From positions 1 through 39,420 of the forward strand of contig NZ_JONM01000030.1 of NCBI RefSeq assembly GCF_000711875.1: a DNA stretch of 39,420 bases. The letters are read 5' to 3'. Positions 25,311 to 33,551 of the stretch are shown here, one piece after another. The position numbers and the translations under genes are program-made. A model generated the notes under the pieces. It was not told where the DNA came from. It saw nothing but the letters and a program-made list of their open reading frames with translations, and ran no database searches. This stretch comes from Andreprevotia chitinilytica DSM 18519 (GTDB lineage: Bacteria; Pseudomonadota; Gammaproteobacteria; Burkholderiales; Chitinibacteraceae). The first letter of the stretch is position 1. The number at the start of each line of letters is the position of its first letter.

Positions 25311-28300
25311 GTGGTCGCTACCAGCAACTTTGATTTCCTTGCAGAACATTCACCGTTATTTCTGCAGCTCGCAACAACGGCCGAGCGGGTCTTTGCCAGC
25401 GATCCAAATACGACGCTCATCAAGCTGCGCCAACTTGGCGAGGCGCTGGCGCAAGATTTGGCTGTGCGCAGCGGCATTCAGTTCGAGCCTGGCTTGGCGC
25501 AGAACGATCTGCTCTACAAACTCAACCGCGACATCGGGCTGGAGTCGGAAATCCGTACGCTGTTTCACACGCTGCGTATTGAGGGCAACCGCGCCACGCA
25601 CCAGTTCCAAACCCGGCACAAAGAAGCCATGGATGGCCTCAAGGTCGCCCGTGCTCTGGCCATCTGGTATCACCAGTCGTTTGGTAAACAAGGCACGACA
25701 TTCAAACCGGGGCCGTTTGTTGCGCCGGCAGACCCGAGCGCCGAGCTGCGCCAACTGCAGCAGCAAATCAAACAGCTGAGCGCCGAACTGACCGATACCA
25801 GGCAGACACTCGAGAGCAATCAACAGCTGGCCACGCTGATTGAGAGCGAAAAAGAACAGTACGCCGTGTTGGCCGAACAAATGGATGCCGAAGCACGTAT
25901 TTTCGAGAACATCGCCCGCGAGCACGAAGCCGGGCTGCAAGCGGCCCGCGATGACTTCGCCCGGCAGATCGGCGAGCTGCAGCAAGCCAATCAGCAACAC
26001 GCAGCCCAGCAAGCGCGCCAGAAAACGACCGCCGCCAGCAAAAACCTGCATCTGAGCGAAGAGCTCACCCGCATCATCATCGACCAACAATTGACCGCGG
26101 CTGGCTGGGAAGCCGATAGCCAAACAAAAACCCATGCACAGGGTGCACGCCCTGAGCTCGGCAAGAACAAGGCGATCGCTGAATGGCCCTGCGCCGGCAA
26201 GCAAGCGGCCGACTATGTGCTGTTCGCCGGGCTAACGCCGATGGCAGTGGTCGAAGCCAAGCGAGAGAACGTCAATGTCGCCGGCAAGATCGGCCAGGCC
26301 GAGCGTTATAGCCAGGGCTTTCGCCTGGATGCCGGGCACCAGTCCGCCTGGGGGCTCAATGGCCTTGCAGACGCCTGGCCGGATGGCACCGCAGCGTCTT
26401 TCAATATTCCCTTTGTCTATTCCTGCAATGGCCGGCCGTATTTCAAACAGCTCGCCGAGCAAAGTGGGACGTGGTTTCGCGATGTGCGCCAGAAGGCCAA
26501 CTTGGCCCGGGCGCTGGCCGATTTTCACCGGCCGGATGAATTGCTGGATTTACTCAAGCGCAGCCGCGCAGCAGCCGAAAAAAAGCTGCGGCAGGAAGGC
26601 TTTGCCTACCTGAAAGTACGCGATTACCAACAAAAAGCCATCGAGGCCGTTGAAGCGGCGCTGGCGGAAAATCGCCGCACCGCCCTGCTCGCCATGGCAA
26701 CGGGCACCGGCAAGACCCGGACCATCATCGGCCTGATCTATCGCTTTCTGAAAGCCGAACGCTTTCGCCGCATCCTGTTTCTGGTAGATCGCACCGCGCT
26801 GGGCGTTCAGGCGTTCGATGTCTTTAATGAAGCGCCGCTGGAGCAAGGCTTGCCGTTATCCAAGGCCTACAACATTGCCGACCTGGGCGATATGGCGGCC
26901 GAAGCCGAAACACGCGTACAGATCGCCACGGTGCAGGCCATGGTCAAGCGCGTGCTGTCGTCGGATAACCCGCCGGGCGTGGGCGAATTCGATTGCATCA
27001 TCATTGACGAAGCCCACCGTGGTTATACGCTCGACCAAGAAATGACCGAGGGCGAACAAGCCGTGCGGGACGAGGCGCAATACCTGTCGCGTTACCGCCA
27101 GGTGCTCGATTACTTCGATGCGGTCAAAATCGGGCTGACCGCCACGCCGGCAAAACACACCAGCGATATTTTCGGCAAACCGGTTTACACCTACAGCTAC
27201 CGTGAAGCCGTTGCCGATGACTGGCTGATCGATCACGAGCCACCTATCCGCTATCAAACGCAGCTTTCCCGGCATGGCATCACCTTCAGCAAGGGCGAGG
27301 CCGTTTCTGTCGTGGATACCGATACTGGCCTGATCGAAACCGCCGAACTCGACGATGAACTCAGTTTCGAGGTCGAAAGCTTCAACCGCCGCGTGATCAC
27401 CGAAGATTTCAACCGCGTGATTTGCGAAGCGCTGGCGCATGAGATCGACCCGCTCGGCGAAGAAAAAACCATGATCTTCTGCGCCACCGATGCGCATGCC
27501 GACATGGTCAAGCGCCTGCTGGATGAAGCATTCAAGGCGGTGTACGGCGACGCCTACGACGAAGCCGCCGTGCGTAAAATCACCGGCACATCGGACAACG
27601 TGGGCCAACTGATAAAGCGTTACAAGAACGAACGCTTTCCCAGTATTGCAATCACCGTCGACCTGCTCACCACCGGCATTGACGTGCCGCCGATCTGCCA
27701 CCTCGTGTTCCTGCGCCGCGTGCGTTCGCGCATTCTTTATGAACAAATGATCGGCCGCGCCACCCGCCGCTGCGACGAGATCGGCAAAACCGTGTTCAAG
27801 ATTTATGACCCGGTCGACATCTACGCCGCGCTGCAGGGCGTCAATACCATGCAGCCGCTGGTGAAAGACCCGAATGTCACGCTGGATCAGCTGATCGACG
27901 AACTGCACCACCCGGCCAGTTACACCACCCAAGGCATGATCGACGGCCAAACCCACGCCGATGACGTGCTGGCCGCAGTCAGCCAGAAAGTCATGCGCGT
28001 GCTGCGCAAAGCACACAACAAGGCTGAAAAACGCCCGGACGTGCGCGAAAAACTGGCCGGACTGGAACAGCAATGGGGCGTTGCGCCCGAAAAACTGCAC
28101 CTGCACCTGCGCGAACTTGGCCCGCGTGGCGCTGCGGACTTTGTGCAGCAACACCGCCGGTTGCTGCAGCAACTCGACGAAGTGCGCCAGTTGATCGGCA
28201 CCGACTACCGCCCACTGATTTCACAACACAAAGACGAATTGCTGTTGCGCGAACAAAGCTATGGCGATTACTACAAACCGGCCGACTACCTCGAAAGCTT

Positions 28301-28778
28301 CAAGGACTTCATCGGCCGTTCACTCAACCAGTCCGCAGCGCTCGCCGTAGTGGTCAATCGCCCCAAAGACCTGACCCGCGCCCAGCTCAAGGAAGTACGC
28401 CTGCTGCTTGATGAGCACCATTTCAGCGAGGCCAGCCTGAAAGCGGCATGGCGCAACGCCACCAACCAAGACATCGCCGCCGGCATCATCGGCTATATCC
28501 GCCAAGCCGCCCTCGGCGAGGCGCTGCTGCCGTTCGAACAGCGCGTCACCAACGCCATGGCGCATATCTATGGCCTGACGCAATGGACGCCGGTACAGCG
28601 CCGCTGGCTGGATCGGCTGGCCAAACAGCTCACGCACGAAGTCGTGATTGATGCCGCATTCGTCAATCAAACCTTCGCCACGGACGGCGGCACCGCGCAG
28701 CTGAACAAGATACTCGGCCATCAACTGCCGCAAGTGCTAGAAACGCTGGCTGAATCCCTTTGGCCACAAACGGCATGA
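25311..28778 (+). CDS. hsdR: Type I restriction enzyme, R subunit
   Basis: 1155 residues from GTG 25311; a TTG at 25218 would add 31 residues, and there is no nearby ATG, so the start is uncertain. The order is: N-terminal region (NFDFLAEHSPLFLQL to about residue 160); a charged coiled-coil (about 170-280); a nuclease core with YVLFAGLTPMAVVEAKREN (D...ExK); a SF2 helicase motor with P-loop MATGTGKTRT and DEAH (IIDEAHRGYT); SAT-type motif (LTATPAKH); helicase C-terminal motifs (TTGIDVPP, QMIGRATRRCDE); and a C-terminal domain of the EcoEI R family. It translocates and cuts unmodified DNA with HsdM/HsdS. No frameshift is visible. Confidence 0.93.
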   Translation: MVATSNFDFLAEHSPLFLQLATTAERVFASDPNTTLIKLRQLGEALAQDLAVRSGIQFEPGLAQNDLLYKLNRDIGLESEIRTLFHTLRIEGNRATHQFQTRHKEAMDGLKVARALAIWYHQSFGKQGTTFKPGPFVAPADPSAELRQLQQQIKQLSAELTDTRQTLESNQQLATLIESEKEQYAVLAEQMDAEARIFENIAREHEAGLQAARDDFARQIGELQQANQQHAAQQARQKTTAASKNLHLSEELTRIIIDQQLTAAGWEADSQTKTHAQGARPELGKNKAIAEWPCAGKQAADYVLFAGLTPMAVVEAKRENVNVAGKIGQAERYSQGFRLDAGHQSAWGLNGLADAWPDGTAASFNIPFVYSCNGRPYFKQLAEQSGTWFRDVRQKANLARALADFHRPDELLDLLKRSRAAAEKKLRQEGFAYLKVRDYQQKAIEAVEAALAENRRTALLAMATGTGKTRTIIGLIYRFLKAERFRRILFLVDRTALGVQAFDVFNEAPLEQGLPLSKAYNIADLGDMAAEAETRVQIATVQAMVKRVLSSDNPPGVGEFDCIIIDEAHRGYTLDQEMTEGEQAVRDEAQYLSRYRQVLDYFDAVKIGLTATPAKHTSDIFGKPVYTYSYREAVADDWLIDHEPPIRYQTQLSRHGITFSKGEAVSVVDTDTGLIETAELDDELSFEVESFNRRVITEDFNRVICEALAHEIDPLGEEKTMIFCATDAHADMVKRLLDEAFKAVYGDAYDEAAVRKITGTSDNVGQLIKRYKNERFPSIAITVDLLTTGIDVPPICHLVFLRRVRSRILYEQMIGRATRRCDEIGKTVFKIYDPVDIYAALQGVNTMQPLVKDPNVTLDQLIDELHHPASYTTQGMIDGQTHADDVLAAVSQKVMRVLRKAHNKAEKRPDVREKLAGLEQQWGVAPEKLHLHLRELGPRGAADFVQQHRRLLQQLDEVRQLIGTDYRPLISQHKDELLLREQSYGDYYKPADYLESFKDFIGRSLNQSAALAVVVNRPKDLTRAQLKEVRLLLDEHHFSEASLKAAWRNATNQDIAAGIIGYIRQAALGEALLPFEQRVTNAMAHIYGLTQWTPVQRRWLDRLAKQLTHEVVIDAAFVNQTFATDGGTAQLNKILGHQLPQVLETLAESLWPQTA

Positions 28779-28841
28779 GTCCCCGCGACATGAGCCGATT
28801 GGCGGGTGTATTCGACTCACCAACCGGGTCAACACGCCACC

Positions 28842-28916
28842 CAAGTTAATACATCACTCGGCACTATTTTATTTTTCGACGCAAGTTAAAATAGCGCCTC
28901 GACTTAATTTAACTTG
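28842..28916 (+). promoter_or_regulatory. CAAGTTAA repeat/palindrome upstream of fic
   Basis: CAAGTTAA at 28842-28849, CAAGTTAAA at 28882-28890 and its inverse TTTAACTTG at 28908-28916. The last two form an inverted repeat with 17 bases between, ending 13 bases before the fic start and overlapping a -10-like TTAAAAT (28886-28892). The DNA is AT-rich between GC-rich genes, so this is likely a separate promoter/operator inside the hsd locus. The winged-helix C-terminus of Fic makes autoregulation plausible. Confidence 0.55.
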
Positions 28917-28928
28917 GCAGGAAACAGC

Positions 28929-30089
28929 ATGGAGCGAGGACACACCGGTGTGTGGGTGCCCAGTATCGCGGGGGGCGTTACATGCCGCGCCTTTGTGCCC
29001 GACCCCTTGCCGCCATCCCCGCCGCTGGCGATCGAGGCCAAGCTGCAATCGCGCCTCAACGATGCGCTGCTTGCTCTTGGCCGGCTTGACGCCATCAGCA
29101 CCCTACTGCCCGACGCCAAACTGTTTCTCTACAGCTACGTACGCAAAGAAGCAGTCATGTCGTCACAGATCGAAGGCACGCAGTCGTCGCTCAGCGATCT
29201 GATGCTGTACGAAATGGAAGGCCACCCCGGCGTACCGATGGACGACGTGCAAGAAGTCTCTTGCTACGTGAAGGCACTCAGCCTTGGCGTGCAACGCATC
29301 CGCGAAGGCCAGCCCATCAGCTACCGGTTGCTGTCCGAAGTCCACGCCGCGCTGATGACCTCTGGCCGAGGCATTCAGCGCGGCCCTGGCGAATTCCGTC
29401 GCAATCAGGTCTGGATTGGCGGCCACCGAGCCGACGAAGCCACCTTTGTGCCGCCGCCCGCCAATCAACTTGCCGATTGCTTCGCTGCGCTCGAACGCTT
29501 CATCAACGACGCCGACAGCCACACCGCCCCCGTCATCAAGGTGGCGCTGGCGCATGTGCAGTTCGAAACCATCCATCCCTTCACGGATGGCAATGGCCGG
29601 TTGGGCCGGTTGCTGATTCCGTTGATTCTGGTTGAAGCGGGTGTACTGAAAGAGCCATTGCTTTACCTCTCGGTATTCTTCAAGCAATACCGGCAAAGCT
29701 ATTACGAACTACTCCAGCAGGTGCGCACGCATGGCGACTGGGAGGCATGGTTGCTGTTCTTTGTCGATGCCATTGCCGCCACCGCCAACCAGGCCGTCAG
29801 CACCGCCCAGCAACTTACGCAAATACTGGCGCAAGACAAAATGCGGCTCGCCGCACTAGGCCGCTTGGCAGGCTCCGCCATACAGGTACTCGATGCCTTG
29901 TTCGCGCATCCCATCGCCAATGTCAACGCGTTGACCCAATCCACCGGCCTCACGCCCGCCACCATCGGCAAAGTGCTCGATGCACTGGAAAGCCAGCTTG
30001 GCATCGTGCACGAGCTCACCGGCCACAAACGCAATCGGGTGTATGCCTACACGGCCTATATCGCCCTGCTGAATCAGGAAACCGCATGA
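28929..30089 (+). CDS. Fic-domain AMP-transferase with self-inhibitory motif and C-terminal winged helix
   Basis: 386 residues. The catalytic Fic motif HPFTDGNGRLGR (216-227) is complete with H216. The inhibitory helix motif S-x3-E-G is present as SSQIEGT (78-84, Glu82), so this is a class II Fic protein that should be silent until released. The C-terminal ~60 residues (LDALFAHPIANVNALTQSTGL...) look like a winged helix-turn-helix. ATG 28929 has AGGA eight bases upstream. Its TGA overlaps the hsdM ATG (30086-30089). The gene stands between hsdR and hsdM, so it may modify a subunit of the complex or act as a linked second defence or toxin. Target unknown. Confidence 0.92.
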   Translation: MERGHTGVWVPSIAGGVTCRAFVPDPLPPSPPLAIEAKLQSRLNDALLALGRLDAISTLLPDAKLFLYSYVRKEAVMSSQIEGTQSSLSDLMLYEMEGHPGVPMDDVQEVSCYVKALSLGVQRIREGQPISYRLLSEVHAALMTSGRGIQRGPGEFRRNQVWIGGHRADEATFVPPPANQLADCFAALERFINDADSHTAPVIKVALAHVQFETIHPFTDGNGRLGRLLIPLILVEAGVLKEPLLYLSVFFKQYRQSYYELLQQVRTHGDWEAWLLFFVDAIAATANQAVSTAQQLTQILAQDKMRLAALGRLAGSAIQVLDALFAHPIANVNALTQSTGLTPATIGKVLDALESQLGIVHELTGHKRNRVYAYTAYIALLNQETA

Positions 30090-31576
30090 CCAACAACGAC
30101 ATCGTCCAGAAACTCTGGAACCTCTGCGACGTGCTGCGCGACGACGGCATCAACTACAGCGATTACGTCACCGAGCTGGTGCTATTGCTGTTTATCAAGA
30201 TGGAACATGAAAATGCCCAAAGTGGCGTGCTGTCCGCGCACAAGCTGCCCGACTACGCCCGCTGGGACGTCTTCACCAACCTATCCGGCGTCAACCTGCT
30301 CAACGACTACCGCAGCACCCTGCTCAAGCTCAGCCAGCATACCGATCCGCTGATTTCCGCCATCTACGCCGACGCGCAGACTCGATTGAGAGAGCCGCGC
30401 CACCTGGAACAACTGATCAAATCGCTCGACGGCATCGACTGGTTCTCGGCACAAAAAGACGGCCTGGGCGACCTCTACGAAGGCCTGCTGGAAAAGAACG
30501 CCACCGAGACCAAATCCGGCGCCGGCCAATACTTCACCCCGCGCCCACTGATCGACAGCATCATCGCGCTGGTGCAACCGCAAGCCGGCGAGACCATTCA
30601 AGACCCGGCAGCCGGCACCGCCGGCTTTCTGATCGCCGCCGACGCCTACATCAAGGCCAACACTGACGATCTCTACGATCTGGATGCCAAAGCACAAGCC
30701 TTCCAGCGCAACCAGGCCTACCTGGGCATGGAACTCGTCCCCGACACACGCCGCCTGGCGCTGATGAACTGCCTGCTGCACGGCATGGAAGGCGACGAGC
30801 AAGGCGTCATCCACCTTGGCAACACCCTCGGCAGCGCCGGCAGCCAGCTCCCCCACAGTGACATCATTCTCAGCAACCCGCCATTCGGCACCGCCAAGGG
30901 CGGCGGCATGCCAACGCGCGACGATCTCACGTTCGACACCAGCAACAAGCAGCTCGCCTTCCTGCAACACATCTACCGCCGCCTCAAAGACGGCGGCCGG
31001 GCCGCCGTGGTGCTGCCGGATAACGTGCTGTTTGAAGCCGGCATCGGCGCCGACATCCGCCGCGACCTGATGGACAAATGCAATCTGCACACTATCCTGC
31101 GCCTGCCCACCGGCATCTTCTACGCGCAGGGCGTGAAAACCAACGTGCTGTTCTTCAGCAAAATCAGCGATGCCGCCACCGCCAGTACGCAAAACGTCTG
31201 GGTCTACGACCTGCGCGCCAACATGCCCAAGTTTGGCAAACGCACCCCGTTTACCCGTGCCCATTTCGCTGATTTCGAAGCCGCCTACGCGCCCCTCGTC
31301 CCTTGCGGAAAAGGGGCTGGCGCAGAGGGGCACGAACCGCACGGCCCGCGCACCGACCAAGGCGACACCGGCCGCTTCCGTGTATTTGATCGTGACTGGA
31401 TACGCGAGCGCGGCGATAGCCTGGATATTTCATGGCTGAAAGACGACAACACCGAAGATGCGGCTGATTTGCCGGAACCAGCGGTATTGGCGCGAGAAGC
31501 GATAAGCGAATTGACTGGCGCGCTGGCAGAATTGGAAGCGATTTTGGCGGAATTGGGTGAAGAGGTAGGGGGATGA
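30086..31576 (+). CDS. hsdM: Type I restriction system DNA adenine methyltransferase subunit
   Basis: 496 residues. HsdM_N helical domain (about 1-130), then an N6-adenine methyltransferase with SAM motif DPAAGTAGF (173-181) and catalytic NPPF (264-267). It methylates the recognition site and, with HsdS and HsdR, forms the restriction complex. It is coupled to fic (ATGA) and to hsdS (ATGA, 31573-31576). Residues about 402-416 are encoded by a CCCCT...AGGGGC palindrome that looks like an inserted dispersed repeat; the usual family has a short linker here before DTGxxGRFRxF. Confidence 0.95.
   Translation: MTNNDIVQKLWNLCDVLRDDGINYSDYVTELVLLLFIKMEHENAQSGVLSAHKLPDYARWDVFTNLSGVNLLNDYRSTLLKLSQHTDPLISAIYADAQTRLREPRHLEQLIKSLDGIDWFSAQKDGLGDLYEGLLEKNATETKSGAGQYFTPRPLIDSIIALVQPQAGETIQDPAAGTAGFLIAADAYIKANTDDLYDLDAKAQAFQRNQAYLGMELVPDTRRLALMNCLLHGMEGDEQGVIHLGNTLGSAGSQLPHSDIILSNPPFGTAKGGGMPTRDDLTFDTSNKQLAFLQHIYRRLKDGGRAAVVLPDNVLFEAGIGADIRRDLMDKCNLHTILRLPTGIFYAQGVKTNVLFFSKISDAATASTQNVWVYDLRANMPKFGKRTPFTRAHFADFEAAYAPLVPCGKGAGAEGHEPHGPRTDQGDTGRFRVFDRDWIRERGDSLDISWLKDDNTEDAADLPEPAVLAREAISELTGALAELEAILAELGEEVGG
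31291..31331. repeat. Dispersed palindromic repeat inside hsdM
   Basis: GCCCCTCGTCCCTTGCGG through GCAGAGGGGC forms imperfect hairpins of the CCCCT/AGGGG type, similar in design to the CCCTCTCCC elements at 11758 and 14591. It keeps the hsdM frame open and encodes APLVPCGKGAGAEG. Insertion is inferred from comparison with remembered family sequences, so the borders are approximate. Confidence 0.55.
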
Positions 31577-33111
31577 GTCAGTTGCCGAAGGGATGGGCAT
31601 TTAGCAGCATCGCTGAATTAGGTGGTTTAGTAGGTGGCAAAACACCAAACAAATCGGACAGCAGTTTCTGGGCGTCTGGAAATGTGCCCTGGGTTTCACC
31701 TAAAGATATGAAAGTATTCAATTTAACGAGCTCAGAAGACAAGATAACCGATGCGGCCCTGACAAGAGGCGGCATGTCATTACTGCCGACCCAAAGTGTT
31801 TTAATGGTTACACGAAGCGGAATTCTGTCACACACCTTTCCCGTAGCAATTACAGGCATTCCTGTGACAATTAATCAGGACATTAAAGCTTTCGTACCCC
31901 GGCTAGAAGTACATACCAAATATTTTGCATATCACTTAACGTCACTTAAATCCCAAATTCTAAATACATGTAGTAAAGAAGGGACGACAGTTGCTAGTGT
32001 TGAAACAGCGAAGCTTGAAAAGCTGCCAATTCAGCTTGCTCCCCTCCCCGAACAAAAACGTATCGCCGACAAACTCGATGCCACGCTTGCTCGCGTCGAT
32101 GCCTGCCGCGAACGGCTGAACCGCATCCCAGCCCTGCTCAAGCGCTTCCGCCAATCCGTCCTCGCTGCGGCTACCAGCGGCCAGCTCACGGTTGATTGGC
32201 GAGAGAAAAACATCGCCTCTGAAGGAGAAAGTAATCTCCATTTAACTAAGGGAAACAAGGTAGGTTGGGCTGACGAAGGAAGCCCAACAGACGCGGATAC
32301 CAATGGTGAACGTTGGGCTTCGCAAACTCAGCCCAACCTAGGAGCCAATACCAATACTAATAACGACATTACAGTTTCGGAGTCCAGACCGCGTGCTTTA
32401 ACGCAATTCAGAGGCAGGAATTTAACGGAACTTCCATTTGATTGGGCTTGGCGAGAATTTACTGATGTAGCTTTCGTGGCATCAAATTTGCAAGACCCTA
32501 ATTTAACACCCAATGCATTTCACATTGCGCCAAATCACATCGAGACCGGAACCGGCCGTTTGCTCGAATATACAACGATAGAAAATGATAGGGTGACGAG
32601 CGCAAAGCATCATTTCAGATCAGGTCAAATACTTTATTCGAAAATTCGTCCGAATTTGTGCAAGGTTGTAATTGTTAACTTTGAGGGGCTATGCAGCGCA
32701 GACATGTATCCAATAGACGCAAAAATATCAACAAAATACCTATTTTATTGGATGCTTTCCGAGAAATTTACCGACTGGGCTTCAAATGCAGAAAGTCGAA
32801 CTGTATTGCCGAAAATTAATCAGAAGGACTTAGGCATAATCCCGGTTCCTGTTCCAACAAATCCAGAACAACACGAAATCGTCCGCCGAGTAGAAACCCT
32901 CTTCGCCTTCGCCGACCGTCTCGACGCCCGCCTCACCGCCGCGCAAACCGCCGCCGAGCGCCTGACGCCTGCGCTGCTCGCCAAAGCCTTCCGTGGTGAA
33001 TTGGTGCCGCAAGACCCGAACGACGAACCGGCCAGCGAACTGCTCAAGCGCCTCGCCGCCCAGCGCGATGCAGCCCCAAAAGCGAAGCGCGGCCGTAAGA
33101 CAGCTGCATGA
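31573..33111 (+). CDS. hsdS: Type I restriction system specificity subunit
   Basis: 512 residues with the two-half plan: target recognition domain 1 (about 1-155), central helical spacer with PLPEQKRIADKLDATLARVDACRERL (about 155-215), TRD2 (about 275-435) and distal spacer NPEQHEIVRRVETLFAFADRLDARL (about 436-490). The TRDs determine the bipartite DNA site. TRD-coding DNA is AT-rich while both spacers are GC-rich, which fits exchange of TRDs by recombination. Residues about 230-256 come from an 81-base palindromic repeat inserted in frame (32260-32340). The protein assembles with HsdM, and with HsdR for cutting. Confidence 0.94.
   Translation: MSQLPKGWAFSSIAELGGLVGGKTPNKSDSSFWASGNVPWVSPKDMKVFNLTSSEDKITDAALTRGGMSLLPTQSVLMVTRSGILSHTFPVAITGIPVTINQDIKAFVPRLEVHTKYFAYHLTSLKSQILNTCSKEGTTVASVETAKLEKLPIQLAPLPEQKRIADKLDATLARVDACRERLNRIPALLKRFRQSVLAAATSGQLTVDWREKNIASEGESNLHLTKGNKVGWADEGSPTDADTNGERWASQTQPNLGANTNTNNDITVSESRPRALTQFRGRNLTELPFDWAWREFTDVAFVASNLQDPNLTPNAFHIAPNHIETGTGRLLEYTTIENDRVTSAKHHFRSGQILYSKIRPNLCKVVIVNFEGLCSADMYPIDAKISTKYLFYWMLSEKFTDWASNAESRTVLPKINQKDLGIIPVPVPTNPEQHEIVRRVETLFAFADRLDARLTAAQTAAERLTPALLAKAFRGELVPQDPNDEPASELLKRLAAQRDAAPKAKRGRKTAA
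32260..32340. repeat. GTAGG-type palindromic repeat inserted in frame in hsdS
   Basis: Starts GTAGGTTGGGCTGACGAAGG with AAGCCCAACA, and ends with GTTGGGCTTCGCAAACTCAG then CCCAACCTA. The halves are near inverse copies around a centre of about 20 bases. The 81-base length equals 27 codons, so the reading frame is kept. The same element type occurs at 36592-36677 and, in a GC-richer form, at 7853-7935. Confidence 0.85.
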
Positions 33112-33488
33112 TTCAAATCGTGGGCAGGCAACAGCGTTGGCGCCTGCCTCGCCGGATCAGCCTTTCGGCTTGATTCACGCACCACCTTGCGTTGCGCATC
33201 GGCCCTCTCCTGCCCAGCCCCTCCTTGCCGAAACACCCGTCACCGCGCCCCTCAGCATCACGCCGCACCGCCAATCTCCGCACCCACATCTGACTCACCA
33301 AGCAAACCATTCGTCATAAAAATTGTGCAAAGCACCAAGAAAACCACGAATACCAGCTTAACTAACCATTAATTTTCATCGCCAACACAGCGAAGCCATC
33401 TTCCCTCGAGCTGTACGACTTGAGCCAAATCGCAACTCTGTTTGCCGATGAATAGGGATCGGCTTGCCTGCGCAAACCGAGCCACCGA
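33112..33488. other. Gene-free stretch between hsdS and the orphan gene
   Basis: No convincing gene is visible on either strand. A GGCAGGC/GCCTGCC hairpin (33124-33148) lies 12 bases after hsdS without a T-run. An AT-rich part at about 33315-33375 may hold the promoter of the next gene, but no clear -35/-10 pair stands out. Confidence 0.5.
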
Positions 33489-33528
33489 CGGGGCCAGATG
33501 CCGTGTCATCGCGTGGCCCGATTTTTTT
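33489..33528 (+). terminator. Terminator-like hairpin in the leader of the orphan gene
   Basis: CGGGGCCA (33489-33496) pairs with TGGCCCG (33514-33520) with one bulge, an inner GATG/CATC stem extends it, and seven T follow (33522-33528). The ribosome-binding site AAGGAG of the next gene begins 12 bases later. It may end the hsd transcript or act as an attenuator. Confidence 0.65.
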
Positions 33529-33551
33529 CGCACACACTCAAGGAGACAGCC

